Shown here: piece by piece, positions 47,645-56,199 of the stretch
How positions within the stretch are numbered: position 1 is the first letter of the stretch
Layout: every line of letters starts with the position of its first letter
DNA from: Polycladidibacter stylochi
GTDB lineage: Bacteria; Pseudomonadota; Alphaproteobacteria; Rhizobiales; Stappiaceae
Direction of reading: 5' to 3'
Length of the DNA stretch: 64,000 bases
NCBI RefSeq assembly: GCF_001562055.1
Contig: NZ_LLWE01000024.1
Span: forward strand, 186,001-250,000
Notes under the pieces: model-generated
Database searches by the model: none
Told to the model about the DNA's origin: nothing
The model's input: the letters and a program-made list of their open reading frames with translations, nothing else
Translations under genes and position numbers: made by a program

Positions 47645-48439
47645 ATGAAACCTCTCACTTTACTCATTTGGATACAGCTTGTTATCGCAATGTTGGGTTT
47701 GATAGGATTTGAAATGATCCAAGCCCATCTACGCGGCTTATGGGCGTTGATCATAATAGAATTCATATTGGGTGCCTTCTTGCAACCACCGTTTGCAATT
47801 GCGCTTGGAGTTATTACCTTTCTTGCTGCTATTATAGGTTTGTTCTTGGGCATGTTCAGCGAAGGACAAACAGCAATAATTATATTAGCATTTATTTTTA
47901 TTCCTCTTGCTCCGATGACCTCTTCAGCAATTAAAGCTGGTGTTTATCTGCTTGCTGAAACTGCACAATTCAATGAAGTCAAGCGTAACTACGAGCTACT
48001 TATAAATCCCAAAACAAAAATAATGACAACCGTAATGCTGTCTGATCATTTTTCGGCCTTGACGAAAACAGCAGAAAACAAGTCACCAACAATAAATTGG
48101 TATTTAGTAGAAAATTATAGCGATATAAGTGGCTTACTAGGAAAAACAGTAGCTGAAAAACGACTTAGAATATTCTTAGATAAACTTAAGCAATTGGTTG
48201 ACCAGCATGGCTATCTAGTTTTTGTAGACACAAAAACTCACTATTTATTCGCCCTTGTTAAATTGCAATCTGACGCAATAACGCCAAATGAACTAATAGA
48301 TTTGGTGTTAGCTCAAGAAAAATCTTCAGGTTTTAGTATCAAAGAGCAAGAGCAATGTCGGCACCAATTGAATTGCAAAATTAAAGCCAACAAGATCACA
48401 GACCAAAGCAGACTTGATAGTAAAGAGGCTTTACAATGA
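47645..48439 (+). CDS. Four-helix membrane protein with degenerate GGDEF-like domain
   Basis: Residues 1-95 form four hydrophobic helices (about 4-26, 31-46, 48-70, 75-92). Residues about 148-227 follow the diguanylate-cyclase fold pattern: a strand (NWYLVENYSDI), two helices (GKTVAEKRLRIFLDKLKQLVDQHG), then the active-site hairpin, where VDTKTHYLFALV replaces the usual GGDEF region. So it cannot be a cyclase, but could bind cyclic di-GMP or a partner. The plan matches Bacillus YdaK. It is first in a five-gene operon and overlaps the next gene by four bases. The domain match is by eye and should be tested by structure comparison. Confidence 0.65.
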   Translation: MKPLTLLIWIQLVIAMLGLIGFEMIQAHLRGLWALIIIEFILGAFLQPPFAIALGVITFLAAIIGLFLGMFSEGQTAIIILAFIFIPLAPMTSSAIKAGVYLLAETAQFNEVKRNYELLINPKTKIMTTVMLSDHFSALTKTAENKSPTINWYLVENYSDISGLLGKTVAEKRLRIFLDKLKQLVDQHGYLVFVDTKTHYLFALVKLQSDAITPNELIDLVLAQEKSSGFSIKEQEQCRHQLNCKIKANKITDQSRLDSKEALQ

Positions 48440-49356
48440 GCCAATTAATCAAAGCTATTTCAATCTGCGCTGGTTTATACGGTCCAATAGAGGAGCAGCC
48501 TTCCAATATATGGCTTCAACAATATGCAAGAGACACAAGGCGTCCAGTTAAATCAGTTATAGTTGATAAGAGAAAAATTATAGCTCCGCTGGATCAAGTG
48601 CCCTATTGGTTTCAGCAGCCAAATCGTAGTTGGCTTGTCATTCCAGAGCATATTGAACATAAGAAGAAGCTAAATATAGCACAAGTTGCACTAAAAAATG
48701 GCATTAGGCCGGGATTTCTACTGCCTGAAAGCCCACTTATTTTATATCGTTCTCCTCAAAAACTAAGAGAGACGTACGAACTGGTAAAAGTAGGTGCACT
48801 CGCAGTACAGCCTCAAAAAAAAATAGAATTAGCGAAGCGTTATAAATCTGCATTATTATTGGCTGGCCTAGGGTTACCTGTTAGCGGCTTTATGTTCATA
48901 GCAAGTGATGCAGCATACAGCAGGCCTGTTGATGGATTAATTCTTTTCACAAAAAAAACACCTGATTATCCTGAATTATATCCAATGATAATCAAAGAAA
49001 AGCAAAGAAGTGTCGTCCCTGTCTTTTTTAATACTTCAATAGCTGTTGGTGCGAAGGCAAGTACACAAGTAAACCCGAATGAAACTAACTTTCAGCCCGA
49101 AACCTATACTTACAAATGGCGATTTTTAGGGGCAGACTTCGAAAGTGGTCCTGATTCAATTACAACAGATTTCTGGGGTAAGCTGGTTTTGGCTGCTGTG
49201 GCATTTTCAGCCTATTTCCTAAGTTACATAGTATTGCCTGTTGGTTCGGCCTCTGAATTACTCTCTAGCTTATTTGGTTGGTTAGCAGTGGTAGTAAGTG
49301 CAGTTACTACCGTTTTGCTATTTTTTGCCCTAGTTGCAGGAAGGCTGGGTAAATGA
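48436..49356 (+). CDS. Unrecognised membrane protein of the exopolysaccharide operon
   Basis: I do not recognise this 306-aa protein. It has a hydrophilic N-terminal part (1-135), a first hydrophobic stretch at about 138-156, a predicted exported segment at about 157-248 with YTYKWRFLGADFESGPDS, and two C-terminal helices (about 250-270 and 278-302). No nucleotide, sugar-transfer or PilZ motif is visible. Overlaps of four bases on both sides, including with the glycosyltransferase gene, point to a joint function, perhaps as a coupling or c-di-GMP-sensing subunit; that is inference. Confidence 0.75.
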   Translation: MSQLIKAISICAGLYGPIEEQPSNIWLQQYARDTRRPVKSVIVDKRKIIAPLDQVPYWFQQPNRSWLVIPEHIEHKKKLNIAQVALKNGIRPGFLLPESPLILYRSPQKLRETYELVKVGALAVQPQKKIELAKRYKSALLLAGLGLPVSGFMFIASDAAYSRPVDGLILFTKKTPDYPELYPMIIKEKQRSVVPVFFNTSIAVGAKASTQVNPNETNFQPETYTYKWRFLGADFESGPDSITTDFWGKLVLAAVAFSAYFLSYIVLPVGSASELLSSLFGWLAVVVSAVTTVLLFFALVAGRLGK

Positions 49357-50609
49357 GTAGCTACGACCTTTTCTTTATCCTGGGATTTTTAGGTATTTGG
49401 AGTGCTCAGCTATACTGGAATCTCCTATCTATTGGCAGTGTTGCTGTATATTTTCGTAACCGTAATAATAAAATTCTAGAGGGGATAAATCAATTCACTG
49501 AATGGCCTACAGTGACAATACTTATACCAGCATACAACGAAGCAGCTGTAATAGCGAACACACTATCAGCAATGGAGCAGCTGGATTACGATCAAAAGAA
49601 GCTACAAATAATTGTGGTGAATGATGGTTCGACAGATGCAACTAAAAATATAGCTGAGGGCTTTGCCAATCAATCCCGAACAATAGAAGTCTACAATATC
49701 CCTAAAGATATGGGAGGTAAGGGCAAATCGCGCACACTAAATAATGGTTTGGTAAAGGCAACAGGCGAAATTATTGTTGTCTATGATGCCGACAACACAC
49801 CGGAATCCAACTGCCTAAAAAGGTTGGTATACACTCTGATCAAATCGCCTGAATTGGTTGCTGTGAACGGTAAAGTGAGAACCCGTAATTGGAACCAGAG
49901 TTGGCTTACAAGGTTTATTGCGATCGAGTTTATTTTTACGCAATGGGTGTTTCAGGCGGGGCGTTGGTACTGGCTCAACCTATCAACGCTTATGGGTACC
50001 AACTATGCTATCTGGCGTAATGTTCTCGATACACTTGGTGGCTTTGACGAGAACTCGTTGGTTGATGATACCGAAATGAGTCTTAGAATTTTTGCAGGTG
50101 AAAAAAAAATCCGCTGGGTGCCCTATGCTGTTACATGGGAACAAGAACCAGAGAACTTTAATGTTTGGCTCAAACAAAGAACGCGTTGGTCTCAGGGTAA
50201 TTTATATGTATTGCAAAAATACCTGCCCGTTGGGCTCGCTCGCCCCAAAAGTGTGGGAATGGAGATCTTTCACAGTGTGTTCAGCTATATAATTTTTTTA
50301 CCAGCATTGGTGTTTAGTCATGTCATTTTTTATGGTGGCCTATTGGGATTACTAAACACTTCTGTCAAAGGTCCCTACTCAATACTATGGGCTATGTCAT
50401 TTATACTTTTTGTTCTTCAGTCTTTTTTTACTTTGAGAGTGGAAAGAGCACCAAGTATTTTATATTTTTATGCAGTTATTTCATACGTTACATATATTCA
50501 GTTATTTATTATTGTCGCTCTTCGTGCTGTTTACTTAACCATCAAGGATAATTTAACAGGTAGAGGCATGAACTGGGAAAAAACGTCGAGATCAGATGAA
50601 AATGATTAA
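49353..50609 (+). CDS. Processive family-2 glycosyltransferase, polysaccharide synthase
   Basis: This 418-aa membrane glycosyltransferase has the cellulose/hyaluronan-synthase catalytic set: VVNDGSTD (D91), the DxD metal motif D145-A-D147, DDTE (238-241) as the TED-like acceptor site and QRTRW (275-279). A helix lies at the N-terminus (about 5-33) and three or four after residue 305. The chain stops 26 residues beyond the last helix, so it has no PilZ domain and cannot sense c-di-GMP like BcsA. It should polymerise a polysaccharide while moving it across the inner membrane; the sugar is unknown. It overlaps the next gene by 14 bases. Confidence 0.92.
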   Translation: MSSYDLFFILGFLGIWSAQLYWNLLSIGSVAVYFRNRNNKILEGINQFTEWPTVTILIPAYNEAAVIANTLSAMEQLDYDQKKLQIIVVNDGSTDATKNIAEGFANQSRTIEVYNIPKDMGGKGKSRTLNNGLVKATGEIIVVYDADNTPESNCLKRLVYTLIKSPELVAVNGKVRTRNWNQSWLTRFIAIEFIFTQWVFQAGRWYWLNLSTLMGTNYAIWRNVLDTLGGFDENSLVDDTEMSLRIFAGEKKIRWVPYAVTWEQEPENFNVWLKQRTRWSQGNLYVLQKYLPVGLARPKSVGMEIFHSVFSYIIFLPALVFSHVIFYGGLLGLLNTSVKGPYSILWAMSFILFVLQSFFTLRVERAPSILYFYAVISYVTYIQLFIIVALRAVYLTIKDNLTGRGMNWEKTSRSDEND

Positions 50610-52533
50610 AGGTATAAAACCAATGTGCCCTCTTAAGCTGCATTGTAGATTATTACTAACTTTCATCCTCGTACTGATTATCTATTCAATGCAGCTCAAT
50701 GTCGGGAGTGCTCAGGCTATAGCTGATGCTAATTATCATGGAAAAACACAGGAGCGAATTTCATCAATTACACTTTCTGGGCAAACTGATAGGCAAATAA
50801 GATTCTTCAACATACGTAAGAATAGCCGCTGGCAAAATGTTTATTTACGGTTTCGTGCCGTTGGCGCAAAACAAACATCACTAACTATTTTTCTTGATGG
50901 TGAGTTGATTGAAGGCATAGAGGTATTACCTTACAAAGATTATGCAATATCACTTGGAAACATTGAAGATGGTTTTCATTCGATTAGTTTTGTTGCTTCA
51001 AATGGCAACTTAGCACCAAATCTACGTCATCTGAATAATTGCTTGTTGCAAGATATACCGTTCATGCAGTTGCAACAGGTTGAACTGTTGGCAGACTATG
51101 TAAGCGTATTACCCATAGCAATATCTTCATTACCTGAACCGTTGTTCTCATTGGAAGAGGATACAGTCCTTAATGCAATGATGATTATGGATCACAAAGA
51201 TATTCCGACTAAGGAAGTAGCTATTGAGATTGCCGCATTTCTTGGAAGTTTTGGGCGTACTATCCTATGGTCTCCTCCAGGACGAAAAGTTAGTAAAAGG
51301 GTAGATTTTGAGGTAGAATTAGAACACCGTCCATTATTAAAGACACCGGCCATAATTTCTGTGTATCCGCGTTGGAATCCACCGGGTTACTCATTATATG
51401 GCGAAACAAGCCTATCAAACTATCAAAAGCCTGCTCGTTTGCGTATCACATTTCGAGATCTAGAAGCTCTCAAATGGGCTAAGTATGCAATCATATCAGA
51501 AAAGTATCGAAACCAGCTCAATAAGCCTCAAATATTTATTGAACGTGAAGTATCTGAAGAAAAGGCCAGATATTACCGCAAGTTTGAGAGCCTATCAGAT
51601 TATGGAATGTCGAACATAAGGCTTTCAAGAAAACAAGCGACCTATTTGGTAACAGCCCCCCCAGGGCATATGTTTGAGCCCTATGGCATCACCAATATTG
51701 TGTTCCAAAGTCGGGCAGGTTTAAGACGGGGTTCGGCTTTGGATTTCTTGATTAATAACCAAATGAGTGGTTCGATAGATTTAACGCAAATTACCCAAGG
51801 CGAGGGAATTGCAAACTTTAATGTAGAACTCAATACGGCCTTAAGAAATTTATCGTTGAGTTTTGATCCTATCCTAATATCAAATGATGATTGCCTACCG
51901 GGTAATGCTGCCTTTCTGGAAATCAAAGCAGATACCAGCAAATTGGGAATTAAACCCAGACCAATGACAGGTATTGGCGCTTTACCTACCAATCTCGTTG
52001 TGCGCCCGATATCTTATCTGAATGATAATTCAGTTGCGTTCGCAACGCTCCTTACCTTGAGTGGCATTACAGTAAAGCTTCTAGCACCAAATAGTAGCTT
52101 GGATATGAAGCTGGCAGCAGATAAGAAAGATGCCACATTGTCCATCACTATTGACCCAGATGAGTTCAATAAACTTAGTATCCAAAATCAATCAAGGATT
52201 CATGCACCCCTTAATATTCAAGGTGTTTTTGTTGCTCTTACAGGTACTGGTTATCAGATAATCGCATCTGACGAAAACTCATTACAGCAGCTAATTGAGC
52301 AGCTTCCATCGTATTTGCCTGTTATTTCAGATGGAATCGAGCTGCTATATTTTTCCTCAAGTGTCGGCTTTATTGAACTTGATACAGATAAAGTTGAGGC
52401 AGAAATTTTTTCTTTAACTTTGGACTTACCCCATTACTGGCTGTTGCTAGGTTCAGTGTTATTCATTGTTATTTTCCTGGCAATTGTCGTTATCATTCGT
52501 TTTCTAGTCTCACTGAGAAAAGTAAGACGCTAG
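50596..52533 (+). CDS. BcsB-like periplasmic membrane-anchored protein
   Basis: This 645-aa protein has a signal sequence (about 15-41), a long periplasmic part rich in beta strand, and a C-terminal helix (about 616-636) followed by SLRKVRR. The plan and the DIPTKEVAIEIAAFLGSFG segment resemble the BcsB/YdaN family, which holds the nascent glucan at the synthase exit. Sequence identity is probably low. The first ATG (50596) overlaps the glycosyltransferase gene; ATGs at 50602 and 50623 are alternatives, the last with AAAGG upstream. It ends one base before the next gene. Confidence 0.7.
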   Translation: MKMIKGIKPMCPLKLHCRLLLTFILVLIIYSMQLNVGSAQAIADANYHGKTQERISSITLSGQTDRQIRFFNIRKNSRWQNVYLRFRAVGAKQTSLTIFLDGELIEGIEVLPYKDYAISLGNIEDGFHSISFVASNGNLAPNLRHLNNCLLQDIPFMQLQQVELLADYVSVLPIAISSLPEPLFSLEEDTVLNAMMIMDHKDIPTKEVAIEIAAFLGSFGRTILWSPPGRKVSKRVDFEVELEHRPLLKTPAIISVYPRWNPPGYSLYGETSLSNYQKPARLRITFRDLEALKWAKYAIISEKYRNQLNKPQIFIEREVSEEKARYYRKFESLSDYGMSNIRLSRKQATYLVTAPPGHMFEPYGITNIVFQSRAGLRRGSALDFLINNQMSGSIDLTQITQGEGIANFNVELNTALRNLSLSFDPILISNDDCLPGNAAFLEIKADTSKLGIKPRPMTGIGALPTNLVVRPISYLNDNSVAFATLLTLSGITVKLLAPNSSLDMKLAADKKDATLSITIDPDEFNKLSIQNQSRIHAPLNIQGVFVALTGTGYQIIASDENSLQQLIEQLPSYLPVISDGIELLYFSSSVGFIELDTDKVEAEIFSLTLDLPHYWLLLGSVLFIVIFLAIVVIIRFLVSLRKVRR

Positions 52534-52534
52534 T

Positions 52535-53542
52535 ATGATTGGCAGACAAAAATGCGCTGTAAAGTATAAATTCCGGACTTTATGGTGGCTTGGTTTCGCG
52601 TTTCCGTGTGCTTTTAGTTTTGTAGGTTTAGTTCTCATATGGTTGATCTACTTAACTCCAAAATATAATTTGTTTGCAGGTGTCATTTGGCAACCTGATT
52701 TCCAAACGATGGAAGGATTAACTCATGGGCAATTACCATATGGACCATGGGCAGCGGCTGGTTCCAAAACAATAATGGTTCAATTTGGAAAGGTTCGATC
52801 TGTTGTCGCTAGGGGAAATCAAGGTGCTGAAATTGTTTGGCCTGGAAAGTTAGGGGCAAATACATCATGGCAAACGCTGGCAGCACAAGCAGGACAATGC
52901 AATATTATTGTGGGCCTATCAGGTATTTACCAAGAAGCAGAGGCACGAGAGAACTTCGATCACCTTGTTCAAAGCTCCTTGGATTATATTGAGAAAAATG
53001 CGTATTTGGGACAACCATTCGCGTGGTATTTTCCAGTTGAAATTGATCCTAGTTGGAAGGATATGCCAAACTTAAAAAAAAGCTTAAGCGCTTTGCCTCG
53101 CCCACTATGGATATCCGCTTATGCTGGTATAAAAAAAGCACAACATCCTAGGCGAATTGCACGATGGTTATTAAACAATCTCCCAAAAGATGTCGGGGTG
53201 TTGTGGCAAGATGGTGTGGGTGCGCATTCACGTACTTTAAAAAATTCAGTTAAACTTATTTCTGCTCTTCATGAAAAGTTAGGTACTAAACGCCTCATAA
53301 TCATAACGGAAAGTTTTAGAACAAATCATGATAAAACAACAAGGCCAGCCACTGGAGCAGAGTTATTTGACCAAATAGCAACCTATCAAAAACACTTTCC
53401 CCAATTGCAGCGTTATGTTTTTGAAGGCCCTAAGTTTTTTGGTTGGCCACAACTATTATCTTTAAAATTCCATATAGCGCTTTTTAATAGGCATAGTATT
53501 TATCAGAGTTTAGAAGCCAAAGACAAAGAGGGTTGTATATAA
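52535..53542 (+). CDS. DUF4434-like TIM-barrel protein, possible glycoside hydrolase
   Basis: This 335-aa protein has one N-terminal helix (about 16-40) and an exported domain. GVIWQPDFQTME (49-60), a WYFPVEIDPSW segment (about 164-174) and LWQDGVGAHS (about 222-231) match what I remember of DUF4434, a TIM-barrel family related to glycoside hydrolases. The acidic residues in these motifs could be catalytic. It may trim or release the exported polysaccharide, as the GH8 enzymes do in cellulose operons. It starts one base after the BcsB-like gene and is the last gene in the operon. Confidence 0.6.
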   Translation: MIGRQKCAVKYKFRTLWWLGFAFPCAFSFVGLVLIWLIYLTPKYNLFAGVIWQPDFQTMEGLTHGQLPYGPWAAAGSKTIMVQFGKVRSVVARGNQGAEIVWPGKLGANTSWQTLAAQAGQCNIIVGLSGIYQEAEARENFDHLVQSSLDYIEKNAYLGQPFAWYFPVEIDPSWKDMPNLKKSLSALPRPLWISAYAGIKKAQHPRRIARWLLNNLPKDVGVLWQDGVGAHSRTLKNSVKLISALHEKLGTKRLIIITESFRTNHDKTTRPATGAELFDQIATYQKHFPQLQRYVFEGPKFFGWPQLLSLKFHIALFNRHSIYQSLEAKDKEGCI

Positions 53543-53560
53543 AATATTGAAATAGTTAGA

Positions 53561-54835
53561 TTAAAACAATTTGAAAATGGAAAGCTCAACTCTAAATTCT
53601 CCATAATCGCGGGAACCATCAAAACGCGAGCCAACTAAGTATTCAGTACGTAAGCTGCTATTATAACTACCGGGAAAATGCCAGACAGCACCGGTCCCTA
53701 TTTCGTAATAGTTGTTGAAATCATCATCAGCAAGATCGAAGCCAATTTCGCCAATAAGGTAGCTCCTCAATTCGCCAAAAGGATGTGACAACAAAACAAG
53801 CCCAGAGCGATTACGAATTTGCCCGATAACATTGTAATCTTCGCGTGAGTATGTGGCGACATTACCGTAAAAGTCAGTGAACATTTCAAGAGGAAATGAG
53901 GTTTCCTTTTGAAGGCAGTCGGAAAATAAAGGCGGCAAGTTAGGTGGCTTTGATTGCCAAAATGTTGTTACCCCTGCCTCTAAATGAAATTGAGCTCTGT
54001 TTCGGTTGCGGTCAATAAGATCAAAAGCTGTTCCCAATTCTCCATAAATCACAATTGGATACTCTTCAAATGGCCTGATATCACCACCTACTCCAACAAC
54101 TGCTTGATTGATGTCATAGATAACAGCGTTTTTACCGCCTGTTGATTCGGTGTCTGCGTCCACACGCGCTAAACCATATAGGCGGATATTATGTTCCAAT
54201 TTTTGTCCCAAACGAATACGCATGGGAAAAAGTAGGCCATTGATGTCAGAGCTATAACTTGGCGCGGTATATAACTCGCCAAACCAAGGATCTTGTGTAA
54301 TTGGACGATTGTTTGCTTGAATATTAGCAATCGAGCTACAAGCTATATCAACGACTTGTTCATCTTTTGCAGTTAGCAAGCTTTCAAATTGCATTTCTGC
54401 TATTTCAGGAAGTGCAATATCATTGAGTAAATACGCTGTTTGCAGGGATATTTGGATATCATCTGGTTGGAGTGCCAAATACTTTCTAGCCGCTGTAAGA
54501 GCTTTGCGTTTTTCTCCAGTTCGCAAAAACAAGTAGACCTGAGCCCTATAAACCGTTGGGTCATTTGGTGTTAAGTGCTCAAGCTCTTTTAGCTGGCTAC
54601 TACCAGTTGATGGGTCTGCTGAATTGGTTTTGTAAAAGCTGGCCCATAACTCATATATTTCATTACCGGGTCTATAATAGCTTTGGTCACGAGCAATTAC
54701 TGGTTTTATTGCACTAATCTCTTGTGCAGCTGTTTGGCCAACAGCTGTTATTAAGAAAACAAATATATACCCGAAATGCAACGCAGCACTTAATACATTA
54801 GCAAGGTAATAGAATAATTTTTCTAGTACCCACAT
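53561..54835 (-). CDS. TPR plus outer-membrane beta-barrel protein, NfrA-C-like exporter
   Basis: This 424-aa protein has a signal peptide (about 1-37), two or three TPR-like helices at about 75-150, and a beta-rich C-terminal part starting near WFGELYTAPSYSS (about 185) with alternating aromatic strands. It ends in phenylalanine (IFKLF), the classic BAM recognition end. The arrangement matches the C-terminal half of NfrA or PgaA/BcsC exporters, with fewer TPRs. It is convergent with the exopolysaccharide operon, 18 bases from its end, and probably exports the product through the outer membrane. A hairpin at 54846-54863 sits next to its ribosome site. Confidence 0.75.
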   Translation of the reverse strand: MWVLEKLFYYLANVLSAALHFGYIFVFLITAVGQTAAQEISAIKPVIARDQSYYRPGNEIYELWASFYKTNSADPSTGSSQLKELEHLTPNDPTVYRAQVYLFLRTGEKRKALTAARKYLALQPDDIQISLQTAYLLNDIALPEIAEMQFESLLTAKDEQVVDIACSSIANIQANNRPITQDPWFGELYTAPSYSSDINGLLFPMRIRLGQKLEHNIRLYGLARVDADTESTGGKNAVIYDINQAVVGVGGDIRPFEEYPIVIYGELGTAFDLIDRNRNRAQFHLEAGVTTFWQSKPPNLPPLFSDCLQKETSFPLEMFTDFYGNVATYSREDYNVIGQIRNRSGLVLLSHPFGELRSYLIGEIGFDLADDDFNNYYEIGTGAVWHFPGSYNSSLRTEYLVGSRFDGSRDYGEFRVELSIFKLF

Positions 54836-54845
54836 AAATACTCTC

Positions 54846-54863
54846 GATTTAGATAACTAAATC
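54846..54863 (-). promoter_or_regulatory. Perfect inverted repeat in the leader of the outer-membrane exporter gene
   Basis: On the minus strand GATTTAG and CTAAATC form a seven-base stem around a four-base loop. It ends ten bases before the start codon, directly upstream of the GAGAG ribosome site, so as RNA or as an operator it could control this gene. Confidence 0.4.
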
Positions 54864-54939
54864 AGGGATAGAGCATTCGTGGAATCGTGGCTACTTTCCT
54901 AATTATTCGGGTTATTTATGTCATGAGTAAAGGTGATTA

Positions 54940-54964
54940 AAAGAGCCCTTTTCAGGGGCTCTTT
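54940..54964 (-). terminator. Terminator of the hydroxyacid dehydrogenase gene
   Basis: AAAGAGCCC (54940-54948) pairs with GGGCTCTTT (54956-54964) around a seven-base loop, two bases past the stop codon of the downstream-reading dehydrogenase. On the minus strand the stem ends in TTT. It works in principle in both directions. Confidence 0.75.
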
Positions 54965-54966
54965 AT

Positions 54967-55953
54967 TCATAGCATTGAAGGTAAAACTCTATCTGGCGGT
55001 CTATGGCCATCCATAAATGCCTTAATATTGATGATTACTTTCTCACCCATATCAATGCGACCTTCAATTGTTGCAGAGCCCATATGTGGTAACAACACAA
55101 TACGCTCGTTATTCAGTAGCTTGTTATTAATCGCAGGTTCAAACTCAAAAACATCCAAGCCAGCACCAGCCAGCTCACCCGCTTCTATTTGTCGAATAAG
55201 CGCGTTTTCATCAACAATTTCACCTCGTGCTGTATTCACGATATAAGCATCCGGTTTCATAAGTTTTAAGCGCCGTGCAGAGAGCAGGTGGTAGGTTGCT
55301 GGTGTGTAAGGGCAATGAATAGACACCACATCCATACGCGCGAGCATTTGGTCCAGGCTTTCCCAAAAAGTTGCCTCAAGGGTTTCTTCAACCTCTAAAG
55401 GCTCCCGAATGCGGTTATGATAGTGAATGGACATACCAAACGCTTTTGCCCGCCGCGCAACAGCTTGCCCAATACGCCCCATACCAATGATACCAAGACG
55501 CTTACCCCAAATGCGACGGCCTAGCATCCATTGGGGAGACCAGCCAGCCCATTCTTTATTTTCTATTTTTTTGATACCTTCGGACAATCGACGAGGCACA
55601 GCCAGCATTAGTGCCATGGTCATGTCTGCGGTATCCTCTGTCATTACGCCAGAGGTATTGGTAACAGTAATCCCGCGGTTATTTGCGGTAGCTACATCAA
55701 TGCTGTCAACACCGTTACCATAGTTGGCAATCAGTTTTAGACTTGGATTGGCTTGTGCCAAAATTGAAGCATCTATGCGGTCTGTAACTGTTGGAACAAG
55801 AACATCGGCTGTCTTGACAGCTTCCACAAGTTCAGCTTGTGTAAAAGGTCTATCAGCTTCATTAAGCTTAGTATCAAATAACTCGCGCATTCTTGTTTCG
55901 ACAACATCTGGCAATTTGCGCGTAACGACCACAACGGGCTTCTTTTTTGGCAT
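54967..55953 (-). CDS. D-2-hydroxyacid dehydrogenase (glyoxylate/hydroxypyruvate reductase-like)
   Basis: This 328-aa NAD(P)-dependent enzyme has the Rossmann motif LGIIGMGRIGQAVARRAKAFG (about 152-172), the substrate arginine in NTARGEIVDENAL (about 235-247), and the catalytic Glu and His in the EFEPAIN and LPHMGSAT segments. These fit the glyoxylate/hydroxypyruvate reductase group. The start at 55953 is supported by AGGA three bases upstream and homologue length; the frame extends 54 bases more. It is transcribed alone. Confidence 0.92.
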   Translation of the reverse strand: MPKKKPVVVVTRKLPDVVETRMRELFDTKLNEADRPFTQAELVEAVKTADVLVPTVTDRIDASILAQANPSLKLIANYGNGVDSIDVATANNRGITVTNTSGVMTEDTADMTMALMLAVPRRLSEGIKKIENKEWAGWSPQWMLGRRIWGKRLGIIGMGRIGQAVARRAKAFGMSIHYHNRIREPLEVEETLEATFWESLDQMLARMDVVSIHCPYTPATYHLLSARRLKLMKPDAYIVNTARGEIVDENALIRQIEAGELAGAGLDVFEFEPAINNKLLNNERIVLLPHMGSATIEGRIDMGEKVIINIKAFMDGHRPPDRVLPSML

Positions 55954-56199
55954 AGTTCCTGCCCTTTTGAAAAACCAATGAGGATATGTTAATCCTCTTC
56001 CACCCACTATCGAGTTGCTGAAGTGCTTTGCCGACAGCCCTCATGGTTTCATTAACAGATGGTGCATGTAAAACAAGTCTTGTAAATTAAGGCTATTTAC
56101 ACTAGCAGCGATATTAAGCACATCCTAGCCGATAAGGTAAAATAGTCACTAACCACATAGGCTAACTCCTAGGCACAAACGCACGAACTTGGTACAGCT

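Noticed and set aside
48436-49356. MshEN-type c-di-GMP domain in the second gene of the glycan operon
   Set aside because: A short LLLAGLGLPVSG segment is suggestive, but the repeated family motif is not seen elsewhere in the N-terminus.
49353-50609. Cellulose synthase BcsA
   Set aside because: The chain ends 26 residues after the last helix with no PilZ domain and is only 418 aa; it is a shorter processive synthase of unknown product.
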